64,000 nt of DNA, from NCBI GenBank assembly GCA_030527645.1, contig JAUNAJ010000004.1, forward strand, positions 62,001 through 126,000, in the 5' to 3' direction. The notes beneath the pieces are model-generated. The model ran no database searches, was not told the DNA's origin, and saw only the letters and a program-made list of their open reading frames with translations. This DNA is from Lachnospiraceae bacterium (lineage in GTDB: Bacteria; Bacillota; Clostridia; Lachnospirales; Lachnospiraceae). Positions 25,726 to 36,148 of the stretch are shown here, one piece after another. How positions within the stretch are numbered: the first letter of the stretch is position 1; each line of letters opens with the position of its first letter. The translations under genes and the position numbers were made by a program.

Positions 25726-27168
25726 TTATTCATCAACGATGGGATCATCGAAAGATCCGGAGTCACCGGATTCCAGCAGATCCGCGTACTGCTGTGCCAC
25801 AGTAGCCCTTCTGGTTCCCGGGAAGGTCTCCGCGATTTCTTTAAAGATCTCTATAGCCTTCTCTGTCTCACCGCTCAGCCGATAGGAATGAGCCAGATAG
25901 GTCAGGATATTATAGTCATGGGGACCAAGTTCATTTGCCTTGGCCAGAATCTCTGACGCCTGGACATATTCACCGTTATTATAGCTGGTAACCCCCTGCG
26001 CATAATACTGCTGGAAGACCTGTTCCGCTGCAGAATTAAATATATCATTCCACAGAGTGATCGCCTCCACAGACAGCTGCGTTTTATCAATACTCATCAG
26101 AAGTGTTACAGCACCCTCATAATTATTGTTCTGGAACTGCTGATTTGCCTTGATCAGACTTTCATACAGCTTAGAGGTATCGTCCGATTCCTCCTCCGAG
26201 GCTTTATCAGAATCAGAGCTATCTTCCAGCTCGGCAATCTGAGACTCCAGATCATCAATCTGTCTTTCCAAAGCCGTCTGACCTGTGGAATACTCCAGAA
26301 TCTTCTCATCCGCACTTCTGTTGATCTGCCTCCGTACTGTCGGAACGGCAATTACACAGGCCAGAAGCACGCCAAGGATCAGTCCGATGACGATATTGAC
26401 TGTTCCCTGAAAGGCAGAGGTTTCTCTGAAAGCCACAGGCTGGATCACAGTCTGAGCCTCTGCAGCCGCCAGTTCTCTCTCTGTAGGACCCCTGTCCTCC
26501 TCCACAGACTGCTGCCAGGGAAATCTTCGCCGGTTATCCAGTGTGGTTACCGTACCGGTCTGCTCGTCGATCTCCTTCATAAAACGCAGTGAGGTAGAAT
26601 TGGTCTTATCAATTTTAAGTGCCTTTCGCAGCACCTTTCTGGCCTGCTTATAATCCTTCTCCTTCAGAAGAATCAGAGCCAGCAGATGATAGGCCTTGAT
26701 AAACCGACGGTTCTGCCTGAGGATCTTCTTCAGCTGAATGGCTGCCACATCCTCATTCCCTGCTCTGCAGCATTCCAGAGCAATGTTGTATTTTCTGATA
26801 CTTTCATTGATCTGATCCAGCTTCTCCGGATCCGCCTGCAGCTTTTCAATATAAACAGAGGCAATATTGCCCTCCGGCTTAATATTCTTGCTGATCACCC
26901 ACTCACTGAGTGCAGCAACTGCTTCTCCGGTTTCAAAATATACCAGCCCCAGAAGATTTCTTGCATCAACATTCCGCTTATTGTATTTCAGACTCTGGCG
27001 CAGAAGGCTGATAGAGCCGGACAGATCCCTGATCTGTGCCTTATCAAGCCCCTGGTTGTAAAACTGGTTCGACAGATGGCAGGCCAGCGTCTGCAGCTTC
27101 AGATCATTCCCGCACACAGGACAATACTGCCCCCCCGGTACGGTTGCTCCGCATTGAATACAGATCAT
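25726..27168 (-). CDS. Zinc-ribbon, TPR-repeat membrane protein
   Basis: 480 aa, no specific function known. The N-terminus is a zinc ribbon, with CIQCG (3-7) and CPVCG (16-20). TPR-like helical repeats (about 45-205) follow, with a run of KDYKQARKVLRKALKIDKT type. One membrane segment (about 257-277, VIGLILGVLLACVIAV) and a coiled coil (about 300-330) lead to a second set of TPRs outside the membrane (about 345-465, with GEYVQASEILAKANELGPHD). TPRs on both sides suggest a scaffold linking cytoplasmic and extracellular partners, perhaps in wall synthesis given murB next door. It overlaps the 57-aa gene by four bases; ribosome site AAAGGAG. Confidence 0.8.
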   Translation of the reverse strand: MICIQCGATVPGGQYCPVCGNDLKLQTLACHLSNQFYNQGLDKAQIRDLSGSISLLRQSLKYNKRNVDARNLLGLVYFETGEAVAALSEWVISKNIKPEGNIASVYIEKLQADPEKLDQINESIRKYNIALECCRAGNEDVAAIQLKKILRQNRRFIKAYHLLALILLKEKDYKQARKVLRKALKIDKTNSTSLRFMKEIDEQTGTVTTLDNRRRFPWQQSVEEDRGPTERELAAAEAQTVIQPVAFRETSAFQGTVNIVIGLILGVLLACVIAVPTVRRQINRSADEKILEYSTGQTALERQIDDLESQIAELEDSSDSDKASEEESDDTSKLYESLIKANQQFQNNNYEGAVTLLMSIDKTQLSVEAITLWNDIFNSAAEQVFQQYYAQGVTSYNNGEYVQASEILAKANELGPHDYNILTYLAHSYRLSGETEKAIEIFKEIAETFPGTRRATVAQQYADLLESGDSGSFDDPIVDE

Positions 27169-27338
27169 TCGTTTTCTCCTTTAAGGAATCCGCTGTCTCT
27201 CTGCTCTGCTCTGTTCTTCTGAAGATCATTGAGTATATCAATGATATCTGTCAGATCTCTGCTGTAGATAGCACTTTCTACATCATCCACATCCAGAGCA
27301 GGCTTGAATTTTTTCAGTTCCTCCTCATATTTCAGCAT
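27165..27338 (-). CDS. Small conserved-looking protein (57 aa) between folC and the TPR gene
   Basis: Begins MLKYEEELKKFKPALD and ends FLKGENE; acidic and helical, with no motif I recognise. AAAGGAG lies just upstream of ATG 27338. The start overlaps the folC stop by 7 bases and its stop overlaps the TPR-protein start (ATGA), so it is translationally coupled on both sides. That close packing makes it a likely real gene. The alternative, a mere spacer frame, would rarely give two such overlaps and a proper ribosome site. Confidence 0.75.
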   Translation of the reverse strand: MLKYEEELKKFKPALDVDDVESAIYSRDLTDIIDILNDLQKNRAEQRDSGFLKGENE

Positions 27339-28639
27339 TCTGTCTCTCCTTTATGCTCTGCAATCCAGGCCTTCAGTTCTCCTGCAAGATACAGGGATCC
27401 CACGCAGAACAGCATTCCATCTCCCTTGAGAAAAACAGCTCTTTCAAATGCAGGACCGATCTCCGGAACGGTTTCGACCAGTTCAGCCCCTTCCTTGCGG
27501 AACAAAGCTGCAAGCTCCTCTGCCGGAACCTCCCTGTAACCGGAAATCTGTGTGACTACTACCCGGTCCGGACGGATCTTTTCCACGATTTCATGTATCA
27601 TCCGGGTGTATTCCTTGTCCGATACAGCTGAAAACAGAATCGTGATCGCATGATCCTGTCGAAAATGCACCGCTGTTTTCACAAACTGCGCAACTCCGTC
27701 CTCATTGTGAGCCCCATCGATAATGACACCGTCCATAACGGTCTCCATTCGTCCGGACCAGCTTGTTTTCCGGATTCCCCGGATCAGTGCCTCATCACTG
27801 ATCTTATGGACAGCGAACAGCTTCTTCATTGTAAAGTAAGCAAGGGCTGCATTCATCATCTGATATTCTGCTACAGAGGATACCTTCAGATCTGCAGGTG
27901 CCTCTCCGGGATAATGAAACCGAAAGTCAATTCCCTCTTTCGTGCTGCGGATCAGCTCCGTATATGATTCCTTCAGGACGAAGGCAGGACTGTTTAATTC
28001 TGCAGCTCTCCTGCCGATCACCTCGGCAGCGGAGACATTTCTTCCGTCAAAAATTACAGGCACACCTGGCTTGATGATGCCTGCCTTCTCGGCGGCGATC
28101 TCCGGAATGGTCTCTCCCAGATATTCTGTATGATCCCGGCTGATAGACACAATGATGCAGGCAAGAGGATCCCGGACTACATTGGTTGCATCCAGCCGGC
28201 CTCCCAGACCTGTCTCAAGCACTACATAGTCCACCTGCTCCTCCTGAAAGATCACCAGACCCATCAGAAGAAGGATTTCGAAATAGGTGGGGTGACTTTC
28301 CCCCCTGTCCATCACTCTGCGGGATGCCTCCATCACCCGGTCAAAGGCAGTGCAGAAGGCCGTGTCCTCTACAGGAACTCCATTGATCATAAACCGTTCA
28401 TTGGTACGGATCAGATGAGGAGATGTGAAAAGGCCAACCTTATATCCTCCCTCTGTCAGCATGGAATTCAGATAGGCACAGACGCTTCCCTTTCCGTTTG
28501 TGCCTGCCACATGAATGATTCTGAGCCCCTGATCCGGATTCCCCAGCTCCTCCAGGATCAGCCTGGTATGATCCAGACTCGTCTTTGATGTAAACCGGGG
28601 TACATCTTCAATATATGCAACTGTTTCTTCGTAATTCAA
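27332..28639 (-). CDS. folC: Folylpolyglutamate synthase / dihydrofolate synthase
   Basis: 435 aa Mur-ligase-family enzyme that adds glutamate to folates (and to dihydropteroate in bifunctional forms). The P-loop HVAGTNGKGSVCAYL (43-57) is complete. The SRDHTEYLG stretch with the central-domain catalytic His and the DGAHNEDG motif of the C-terminal domain are visible. The start is TTG (28639) with GAGGAG seven bases upstream; no ATG fits. It heads the operon that runs to the HPr-like gene. Whether it is bifunctional depends on folP/folK genes not present here. Confidence 0.94.
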   Translation of the reverse strand: MNYEETVAYIEDVPRFTSKTSLDHTRLILEELGNPDQGLRIIHVAGTNGKGSVCAYLNSMLTEGGYKVGLFTSPHLIRTNERFMINGVPVEDTAFCTAFDRVMEASRRVMDRGESHPTYFEILLLMGLVIFQEEQVDYVVLETGLGGRLDATNVVRDPLACIIVSISRDHTEYLGETIPEIAAEKAGIIKPGVPVIFDGRNVSAAEVIGRRAAELNSPAFVLKESYTELIRSTKEGIDFRFHYPGEAPADLKVSSVAEYQMMNAALAYFTMKKLFAVHKISDEALIRGIRKTSWSGRMETVMDGVIIDGAHNEDGVAQFVKTAVHFRQDHAITILFSAVSDKEYTRMIHEIVEKIRPDRVVVTQISGYREVPAEELAALFRKEGAELVETVPEIGPAFERAVFLKGDGMLFCVGSLYLAGELKAWIAEHKGETEC

Positions 28640-28719
28640 CCTAATACTCCTCTAATCATTACGGTGCACGGGTTCAAATCAAGCGTGCACAGTCTGGCAC
28701 CGGACCAAATCGTCTGCCC

Positions 28720-30825
28720 TTACTCTTCCTCAGCAGATCGGTTCAGCAGTCGACTGAGAATAGATTCCTCACTGTCCGAATCCTCCTCAGTTTCCACGGA
28801 AGCATCTGTCATTTCCGTAAGCATCACCTGCTGGCTGTCCTCTCCGTTCCAGGTAAAGGTCTCTGATGTGCTCAGCACCTTCTCTGAGGAGGATGCAGAC
28901 AGCTGAACAAGTGCAGCCTCATCGCCTTCCTCCAGCTTCACACCGCTGATGATCACCGCACCTGCAAACAGAAGCCGATTCTGCTCCGGCACCTTTCCGT
29001 TTACTTCAATTGCACTGGCAGCAGTAAGATTTTCACCTTCCAGCAGCAGCATGCTCTGATCCGCCTGGGTTACTGTCTCCAGTGTAATGGGCAGGACCCC
29101 CATCTGCATATCGGATGGCTCCAGAGCTGTTCCTCCCAGAGAATAAAGACTGCCGTACAGAAGATCATACTGCAGGACCTCCAGATCCTTCTGGTAATTC
29201 TTTGTTCCCTGCCGGTTCTGGTGGAAGTTCACCAGAGTACCCCTGTGCATGCCCAGACGATTCAGCACCTCCGCTCCCATCTGATAGGCAGACAGGTTCA
29301 TGTCCTCCTTTTCCAGTCCGAAGTTGTCCCAGATCACGTAGGGTGTCTGAAAAAGGTACCGGTTAGACAGATCCCCTGTTTCCAGTCCCATGGTAGGCAG
29401 GTGATCTCCATACATCACCAGCACCACCTTTTCCGGATATTCCGCAAGAGTGTCCGTCAGCTCCTTCACAAACAGATCCATCTCATAGATCTGCTGGCAG
29501 TAATATTCCCAGGAATAGTTGTTCTTTTCCTTGTTTTCCGCACCTGTTACTGTGATCTGCGGATCCTTAATGGTCTCCTCTGTCGGATAATCTCCATGTC
29601 CCTGTACAGAAACTGTGTATATATAATCTGCGCCCTCCGTAGAATCAAGGCAGTTCATGATTTCCCCGGTCAGGATATGATCCTTGATCCAGCCCGTCTC
29701 AGTAGTATCCGACACATCCGTCATATACTCCTCTGAAGTGAAGGTGTCAAAGCCAAGCATGGGATAGACAGTATTTCTGCTGTAGAATGTTGCCTCATTA
29801 TTATGGATCGCATGGGTGGTATAGCCGTATTCCTTCAGATCATAGGGAATACTCTCACAGGTAGTCTCCTTCAGAATGGTCTTATAGGGATATTCTCCTG
29901 CACCGAAATACCGGAGACTCATACCGGATATGCTTTCAAATTCCGTATTTGCCGTACCTGCGCCGACTGAGGGCACACGATAATAGCCGGAAGAATATTC
30001 CTCCATCAGCTGCCGGAAATTCGAAATCGGATCCTCAGACAGCTTCAGAAAATTCACTGTTGCGGGATCAAAGAAGGATTCCAGCTGCAGGAACACGATG
30101 TTCACATCATTCTGAGGCTCCTCCTCCTCCACATCAGAGACAAGGGATTTCACAAATCCCTCTGTATATTTATTGGGCTGGGAAATTCCCGTATCGAACA
30201 GTGTAACCGTAAGACAATAGGGAAATCCATAGTCCTCATAGGCAAAGGCAATATTTCCGAAATAAGTAGACAGGACACGCTTGCTGATAGCAAGGTTTGT
30301 GGCACCTGCAAGCACCGCAAAGGATCCGGCAATCAGGCCGATATCCAGAAGCAGTTTTCTCGGTCCTGTATATTTCGGTGCCTTGAACCAGATAAAGACC
30401 AGAATGATCAGAGCCAGCACAATTCCCGCACCGGCAAGGATGACCTGATACACAGGAAGATATCCGCCAATGATCTTTTTCAGATCATCCAGCAGCTTCA
30501 GGTCCGGTCCAGTAAAGGGAGTCACCCTGTTTGCAAGAACAATTCCGTTGATTGCCCCCAGAACGCCCCACAGACCAAAGATCAGGATACGCATCAGTGA
30601 CCGCCTGCGGAACAGATACACGATCGTACTGGTGGTAAAGATCAGCAGTGCATTGTACAGGAATACAAGAGGCCTTTCCGTCATAAATTCCCAGGTCTCC
30701 GGAAAGGAATGTCTGGAAGCAGCTTCAATCAGAAAATACAGCACAAGACTGCCCGCTGCATGAAGCAGCAGGGACAGTCTGTTCAGAATACGAATATATG
30801 TCTTACCGGAGTTTTTATTCTTCAT
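28720..30825 (-). CDS. LTA synthase-family sulfatase-fold membrane protein
   Basis: 701 aa. About five membrane segments in residues 12-185 are followed by a large extracellular sulfatase-like domain (about 240-560). The catalytic Thr of LtaS-type phosphoglycerol transferases is in GAGTANTEFES (Thr291), and the metal-site MYGDHLPTMG is present. LtaS polymerises lipoteichoic acid from phosphatidylglycerol; some homologues instead modify other glycopolymers. A C-terminal extension (about 570-701) of beta-strand and acidic residues is not part of standard LtaS. The gene stands alone between folC and valS; no glycolipid-anchor genes are near. Confidence 0.88.
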   Translation of the reverse strand: MKNKNSGKTYIRILNRLSLLLHAAGSLVLYFLIEAASRHSFPETWEFMTERPLVFLYNALLIFTTSTIVYLFRRRSLMRILIFGLWGVLGAINGIVLANRVTPFTGPDLKLLDDLKKIIGGYLPVYQVILAGAGIVLALIILVFIWFKAPKYTGPRKLLLDIGLIAGSFAVLAGATNLAISKRVLSTYFGNIAFAYEDYGFPYCLTVTLFDTGISQPNKYTEGFVKSLVSDVEEEEPQNDVNIVFLQLESFFDPATVNFLKLSEDPISNFRQLMEEYSSGYYRVPSVGAGTANTEFESISGMSLRYFGAGEYPYKTILKETTCESIPYDLKEYGYTTHAIHNNEATFYSRNTVYPMLGFDTFTSEEYMTDVSDTTETGWIKDHILTGEIMNCLDSTEGADYIYTVSVQGHGDYPTEETIKDPQITVTGAENKEKNNYSWEYYCQQIYEMDLFVKELTDTLAEYPEKVVLVMYGDHLPTMGLETGDLSNRYLFQTPYVIWDNFGLEKEDMNLSAYQMGAEVLNRLGMHRGTLVNFHQNRQGTKNYQKDLEVLQYDLLYGSLYSLGGTALEPSDMQMGVLPITLETVTQADQSMLLLEGENLTAASAIEVNGKVPEQNRLLFAGAVIISGVKLEEGDEAALVQLSASSSEKVLSTSETFTWNGEDSQQVMLTEMTDASVETEEDSDSEESILSRLLNRSAEEE

Positions 30826-30964
30826 ACGACGCCTCTGAAGATATCCAAAATACGAGTATTCATCAGACCCGAACCAGCACTCTGCCGCCTCGCAGCTGCC
30901 CGATTCCTACCGGTCCGAACAAATGAAAATGAACAGGTACGTTATATATTATATCGTATCAGTT

Positions 30965-33613
30965 TCAGCCAAGCTGTGCAAGACGCTCCGCAACCTGCGC
31001 CATCATCTGCTGATACTTCTCCAGCTTATCCTTCTCCTCCTGTACTTTGGCAGCAGGAGCCTTGCTGATAAATTTCTCATTGTTCAGCATGCCGTTGGAG
31101 CGGGCAATCTCCTTTGTGAGACGCTCCTTCTCCTTTCCGAGACGCTCCCTCTCCTTCTCAATATCCACCAGTTCCGCAAACGGAATGTAGATTGCCGCAC
31201 CGGCGATCAGAGCGGATACTGCATCGTCAGCAATTCCTGTCTTATCAGCCTGGATCACAACCTCAGAGGCTCTTGCAAGAGATCCGAAGAATGCTCTTCC
31301 GCTGTCGAATGCGGCACGGATGTCTGCATTTTCAGAAACCAGATAGACACTTGCCTTCTTGCTCGGGGGAACATTCAGCTGTGTACGAACTGCACGGATC
31401 TGGCTGATGGCCTCCTTCATAAGTTCAACATCCGCTTCCTCTTTCGTGAAGTTCCATTCCTCAGTAAATTCCGGCCAGCTGGAGATCATAATGCTCTCCT
31501 GATCCGGATTCAGTGTGCAGAAGATTTCCTCTGTTACAAACGGCATAAACGGATGCAGCATCTTCAGTGCATTGGACAGTACTGTTTTCAGGGTCCAGAG
31601 AGCTGCTGCCTTGGTACCTGCCTCCTCTGCATAAAGCCGCGGTTTCACCATCTCAATATACCAGTCACAGAACTCCTCCCAGATAAAGTCATACACCTTC
31701 TGAACGGCGATACCCAGCTCGAATTTTTCCATATTGGCTGTCATGTCCTTCGCAAGATCATTGACCCTTGCCAGGATCCATTTGTCCTCGGGAGCAAGCT
31801 GTGAAGGATCTATCTGCTCCGGAACCTCTGCAGCATCCAGATTCATCATAATGAAGCGGGACGCATTCCATACCTTATTGGCAAAGTTTCTGCTGGCCTC
31901 TACACGCTCCCAGTAGAAACGCATGTCGTTGCCCGGTGCATTTCCGGTCATCAGTGTGAGACGAAGGGCATCAGCACCGTATTTATCAATGACCTCCAGC
32001 GGGTCGATTCCGTTGCCCAGGGATTTGCTCATCTTACGTCCCTGCGAATCACGAACCAGACCGTGGATCAATACATGCTTGAAAGGAGATTTCCCTGTAT
32101 GCTCCATAGCAGAGAAGACCATACGAACCACCCAGAAAAAGATAATGTCATAGCCTGTTACAAGAACAGAGGTGGGGTAGAAATACTCCAGCTCCGGTGT
32201 CTGCTCCGGCCAGCCCAGTGTAGAGAAGGGCCACAGTGCTGAGGAGAACCAGGTGTCCAGGGTATCCTCATCCTGAACAAAATGTGTACCGCCGCACTTC
32301 GGACAAACGGAAGGTGCTCCCCCCTTCTGTACCGTGATCTCACCGCAGTCCTGACAGTAATAGGCCGGGATTCTGTGTCCCCACCAGATCTGTCTGGAAA
32401 CACACCAGTCACGGATATTTTCCAGCCAATGCAGATACGTCTTTCCAAAGCTCTCCGGCACGAAGTTCAGATCCTCTGTCTGAAGCACATCCATAGCAGC
32501 CTGACCCATCTCCTTCATTCGTACAAACCACTGTGGTTTGATCATTGGTTCTACGGTAGTATGGCAGCGGTCATGGGTTCCTACCGCATGGGTATGGGGA
32601 ACTACCTTTACAAGAAGTCCCTGCTCCTCCAGATCCTGTACCATGGCCTTTCTTGCCTCGTAGCGGTCCATGCCTGCGTACTTGCCGCCTAGCTGATTGA
32701 TGGTCGCATCATCGTTCATGATGTTGATCTCTTCCAGATCATGGCGTTTTCCAACCTCAAAGTCGTTAGGGTCGTGAGCCGGTGTGATCTTCACGCAGCC
32801 GGTTCCAAACTCCTTATCCACGTACTCATCCGCGATCACCGGGATCTCTCTGTCAGTCAGCGGCAGTTTCAGCATCTTTCCGATAAGATGCTTATATCGA
32901 TCATCCTCCGGATTTACAGCAACGGCAGTATCACCCAGCAGGGTCTCCGGACGGGTGGTAGCGATCTCAACAAATTTGCCGTCCTCACCCACAACCGGAT
33001 AATTGATATGCCAGAAGAAGCCGTCCTGATCCTCATGCTCTACCTCAGCATCGGACAGGGAAGTCTGGCAGACCGGACACCAGTTGATGATCCTGCTTCC
33101 CTTGTACATCCATCCCTTCTCATAGAGACGAACAAATACCTCTTCTACCGCCTTGGAGCATCCCTCATCCATTGTGAAGCGCTCTCTGTCCCAGTCAGCA
33201 GAGGCACCAAGCTTGTACAGCTGGTGGATAATACGGCTGCCGTATTCCTCTTTCCACTTCCATGCATGCTTCAGGAATTCCTCACGTCCGATCTCGTGCT
33301 TGTCAATACCCTGATCCTTCAGCATGTTGGCAACCTTTACCTCCGTAGCAATTGCCGCATGGTCTGTTCCCGGCTGCCAGAGAGCAGAGTATCCCTGCAT
33401 TCTCTTAAACCGGATCAGGATATCCTGCATGGTATTGTCCAGAGCATGTCCCATGTGCAGCTGGCCGGTTACGTTCGGCGGCGGCATTACAATAGTAAAC
33501 GGTTTCTTGTCTCTGTCCACTTCCGCGTGGAAGTATCCCTTATCCAGCCACTTCTGATACAGACGATCCTCAAGACCCTTGGGATCATAAGTTTTTGCTA
33601 ATTCTTTACTCAT
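30965..33613 (-). CDS. valS: Valyl-tRNA synthetase
   Basis: 882 aa class I synthetase with editing domain. HIGH is HMGH in [14 protein letters not shown] (near 50), KMSKS is KMSKSLGN (near 525), the editing domain lies between, and the C-terminal coiled-coil arm that holds tRNA-Val is present (about 810-882, [18 protein letters not shown]). Ribosome site AGGAGG six bases before the ATG. It is preceded by a T-box leader with Val specifier. Confidence 0.97.
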   Translation of the reverse strand: MSKELAKTYDPKGLEDRLYQKWLDKGYFHAEVDRDKKPFTIVMPPPNVTGQLHMGHALDNTMQDILIRFKRMQGYSALWQPGTDHAAIATEVKVANMLKDQGIDKHEIGREEFLKHAWKWKEEYGSRIIHQLYKLGASADWDRERFTMDEGCSKAVEEVFVRLYEKGWMYKGSRIINWCPVCQTSLSDAEVEHEDQDGFFWHINYPVVGEDGKFVEIATTRPETLLGDTAVAVNPEDDRYKHLIGKMLKLPLTDREIPVIADEYVDKEFGTGCVKITPAHDPNDFEVGKRHDLEEINIMNDDATINQLGGKYAGMDRYEARKAMVQDLEEQGLLVKVVPHTHAVGTHDRCHTTVEPMIKPQWFVRMKEMGQAAMDVLQTEDLNFVPESFGKTYLHWLENIRDWCVSRQIWWGHRIPAYYCQDCGEITVQKGGAPSVCPKCGGTHFVQDEDTLDTWFSSALWPFSTLGWPEQTPELEYFYPTSVLVTGYDIIFFWVVRMVFSAMEHTGKSPFKHVLIHGLVRDSQGRKMSKSLGNGIDPLEVIDKYGADALRLTLMTGNAPGNDMRFYWERVEASRNFANKVWNASRFIMMNLDAAEVPEQIDPSQLAPEDKWILARVNDLAKDMTANMEKFELGIAVQKVYDFIWEEFCDWYIEMVKPRLYAEEAGTKAAALWTLKTVLSNALKMLHPFMPFVTEEIFCTLNPDQESIMISSWPEFTEEWNFTKEEADVELMKEAISQIRAVRTQLNVPPSKKASVYLVSENADIRAAFDSGRAFFGSLARASEVVIQADKTGIADDAVSALIAGAAIYIPFAELVDIEKERERLGKEKERLTKEIARSNGMLNNEKFISKAPAAKVQEEKDKLEKYQQMMAQVAERLAQLG

Positions 33614-33727
33614 TCTGTCCTCCTAAATGTAATCACACTATGATTAACACAATCTGCGCGTTAGCAAGTTGTCACGACAGTCGCCATATGGACATGCGAG
33701 CATGTCCGCATGGCTCGTTGTTCGCGC

Positions 33728-34066
33728 AAAAAAGCCCTTCGCATACGTTCGTATGCAAAGGGCGAATCAATCGCGGTACCACCTTTTTTCCTGCTGCAGA
33801 AACAATGACCCTTACAAAGGTCATACAACCAACGGAAATTTCTTCCAATCGATTACCTGTCTCTCCAACAGCTCCCGGTCCATAACGGAAACCACCCGGA
33901 GACTGCTACACACCTGTCTAATACCATTATGGAATTACTGAAGGCTTCACAATCCCTGCTCAGAAGCTACCTTCCGCAGCTGCTTTCCCAAACCGTCTTT
34001 CAGCCTTTGAACAGTTCTCTCTTTCGGTGCAGTACTGCCTACTCCTCTTCTTCACAGCATTTTATA
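33728..34066 (-). promoter_or_regulatory. T-box leader (valine) of valS
   Basis: Read on minus: the T-box AAAAAAGGTGGTACCGCGA at about 33790-33772, then the terminator stem GCCCTTTGCATACG / CGTATGCGAAGGGC and TTTTTT (33763-33728). Stem I (about 34060-33960) contains GAAGGTAGC, where GTA would be the valine specifier. Uncharged tRNA-Val should block the terminator. Confidence 0.9.
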
Positions 34067-34073
34067 TGGTTCA

Positions 34074-34101
34074 ATTATATCGGGATTTTTATTTTTGTCA
34101 A
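34074..34101 (-). promoter_or_regulatory. Promoter of the valS T-box transcript
   Basis: Minus-strand TTGACA (34101-34096)-N16-TATAAT (34079-34074); it would start the leader near 34067. Confidence 0.85.
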
Positions 34102-34102
34102 T

Positions 34103-34135
34103 AAAAAAGCCATGCCGAAGCATGGATCCTTTTTT
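34103..34135 (-). terminator. Terminator downstream of the cobalamin riboswitch
   Basis: Minus-strand hairpin CCATGC-TTCG-GCATGG followed by CTTTTTT. It ends any transcript coming from the riboswitch before the valS promoter. Confidence 0.85.
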
Positions 34136-34367
34136 CAGGGGAGCTCCTTCGTGTCCGAATTCTGTCAAGCGGAAAAACGTGCACCATTCGTTGCGGAGGA
34201 AAATGGAGACGTATAAACAGCATCCAAACAACGAAGTATCTCACCCAGCCGTTTAAACGTGGTATAAATCCGTATCACAGGTTCCCGGCGGAGTGATTAC
34301 TCGTACAGGCATTCTATATCTAAGATGTAGAAGGAAAGCTTTACACGGAAGTTTTCAGCCTTTACTG
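34136..34367. other. Stretch between the riboswitch and its terminator, no recognisable gene
   Basis: About 230 bases on minus. The only near-start frame is a 19-codon peptide beginning MPVRVITPPGTCD near 34312, without a good ribosome site. No domain, frameshifted gene or membrane protein could be recognised. Confidence 0.5.
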
Positions 34368-34536
34368 ACTAAGCAGGTTTCCTGGCTCTCAGATCATCGA
34401 TTCACACTCCTTCTCATACGTGCGGAACATACAATGGATTGTTGTGCTTCACTCCCTGATTACAGTGACCGGATCGCTCAGGTTTCTCACCTGATTCCCT
34501 TTTCACCTGGCCGGCCTTGCCTGCCGGTGCACTTAG
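34368..34536 (-). promoter_or_regulatory. Cobalamin (adenosylcobalamin) riboswitch
   Basis: Read on minus, the conserved blocks appear in order: GGGAA, CAGGTGAGAAACCTG, a GGTCACTGT stretch (consensus GCCACTG), and the B12 box GAGCCAGGAAACCTGC near 34387-34372. It lies downstream of its own promoter and ends in the terminator at 34103-34135. No B12-related gene follows. Confidence 0.88.
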
Positions 34537-34567
34537 AAAGCTGATATAGAATTTATACAACACAGTC

Positions 34568-34596
34568 AGAATAGCAGACAGAGGGGAATTCGTCAA
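34568..34596 (-). promoter_or_regulatory. Promoter of the cobalamin riboswitch transcript
   Basis: Minus-strand TTGACG (34596-34591)-N17-TATTCT (34573-34568), about 30 bases before the aptamer. Confidence 0.75.
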
Positions 34597-34759
34597 GCAT
34601 TTTGGATAATTTTTGGTATGTTTTTAACAATATTTTGAGTTTTCATCCAAAATTGCACTTTATTATTTATAATCTCGTCCAATACTATATGTTTTATCAA
34701 TAAGCATCAGTGTATACAACCATATCAATGCTTATCAGGAATATCAGCCAAAACAGAAG

Positions 34760-34796
34760 AACGCTGAATACTACTCAATACAGTAGTATCCAGCGC
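34760..34796 (-). terminator. Terminator after the aminotransferase gene
   Basis: Minus-strand stem GCGCTGGATACTACT / AGTAGTATTCAGCGT, followed by a T-rich TTCTTCTGTTTT. Confidence 0.65.
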
Positions 34797-34833
34797 CTTG
34801 TCTCACGGACTCGAATGAAAAGTACAAGCTGTC

Positions 34834-36021
34834 TTACCTGTACTCCTCAGCCAGTGCCCTGAATGCCGGCAGTGCCTTCTCGATCATCTCGGTCTGCACG
34901 CAGTACGCAATGCGAACGTATCCCGGTGTTCCGAAGCTGTCAGCCGGAACGAGAAGCAGCTCATGCTTTTTCGCCTTCTCACAGAATGCACCTGCGTCCT
35001 CTTCCATTGCCTTCATAAACAGATAGAAGGCGCCGTCCGGATATACACAGGTGAAACCGTACTCTGTCAGTGCGTTGTACAGCAGATCACGGTTTTTCTT
35101 GTAGATGCTGAGATCTGAAACCATGCCAGTGCATTTTGCAATTACATGCTGCATCATGCTGGGCGCACATACATAGCCCAGCGCTCTTCCGGCTCCGCAG
35201 ACAGCTGCGTACACATCGCCGAAATCCTCCATCTCATCCGGAACAAGAATGTAGCCGATCCGCTCTCCCGGCAGGGACAGGGATTTGCTGTAGGAATAGC
35301 ACACCAGAGTGTTGTTATAGTATTTCGTCAGATACGGAACGGTAAGGCTGTCATCGTACACCAGCTCTCTGTATGGTTCGTCTGCGATCAGATAGATCGG
35401 ATGGCCATACTCCAGCGCTTTCTCATTGAGAAGAGCAGCCAGCTTCTCTACCGCCTCCTCGCGGATCACAACACCGGAAGGATTGTTGGGAGAGTTGACA
35501 ATAATTCCTTTTGTATTGGGATTAATCGCTGCTGCCAGCTTATCAAAGTCGATCTGGAAAGTGGCAGGGTCACTTTCTACTGCATGCAGGACTGCACCTG
35601 CTGTCTCCACGAATACCCTGTACTCCGGGAAGAAGGGAGTGAAGGTAATGAATTCATCTCCCTCATTAAACAGGGCTGTGATACAGATCTTCAGTGACGC
35701 TGCTGCACCGCAGGTGATATAGAAGTTATCCTTGTGGAAGTTTGTTCCGAAACGGGCATTCAGATTCTCTGCAATGGCCTGTCTGGTCTCCATATCTCCC
35801 TGTGCAGAGGTATATCCGTGGAGCCAGTAATCATTGCCGCAGTCCGCCAGTTCTTTGATCGTCTCGTTCACTGCTGCCGGTGCGGGTACGTTAGGATTAC
35901 CGATACTGAAGTCAAACACATTCTCCGGACCGATCTCTGCTCCTCTAACCTTGCTGTATTCAAAAATCTCTCTGATTACGGAACGTACCTTGCCAAGTCC
36001 CGCCATTTTTTCTGATACCAT
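34834..36021 (-). CDS. PLP-dependent aminotransferase (fold type I, aspartate-type)
   Basis: 395 aa from ATG 36021, which has GGAGGAG six bases upstream; the earlier ATG (36036) lies inside that ribosome site. The PLP lysine is in SYSKSLSLPGERIGY. The NSPNNPSG motif and the C-terminal YVRIAYC carboxylate-binding arginine region are present, giving a class I/II aminotransferase. The family includes aspartate, aromatic and alanine aminotransferases; the amino acid used cannot be told from sequence alone. It is transcribed alone, with a terminator downstream. Confidence 0.9.
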   Translation of the reverse strand: MVSEKMAGLGKVRSVIREIFEYSKVRGAEIGPENVFDFSIGNPNVPAPAAVNETIKELADCGNDYWLHGYTSAQGDMETRQAIAENLNARFGTNFHKDNFYITCGAAASLKICITALFNEGDEFITFTPFFPEYRVFVETAGAVLHAVESDPATFQIDFDKLAAAINPNTKGIIVNSPNNPSGVVIREEAVEKLAALLNEKALEYGHPIYLIADEPYRELVYDDSLTVPYLTKYYNNTLVCYSYSKSLSLPGERIGYILVPDEMEDFGDVYAAVCGAGRALGYVCAPSMMQHVIAKCTGMVSDLSIYKKNRDLLYNALTEYGFTCVYPDGAFYLFMKAMEEDAGAFCEKAKKHELLLVPADSFGTPGYVRIAYCVQTEMIEKALPAFRALAEEYR

Positions 36022-36148
36022 TGGTTTCTCCTCCATCTTGTAAATATTAAAAAGTCAAATGCTTTGCTCATGGCAGTGCAGGACTTTTATGATAATTCAT
36101 TGTAGCACAGTGCAAAAGGATTGTGAAGAAAAACAGTCGGTCTGAATA

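Noticed and set aside
34252..34312. 19-codon peptide MPVRVITPPG... after the cobalamin riboswitch
   Set aside because: No clear ribosome site and no known counterpart; too short to call from sequence alone, so left in the finding rather than as a gene.
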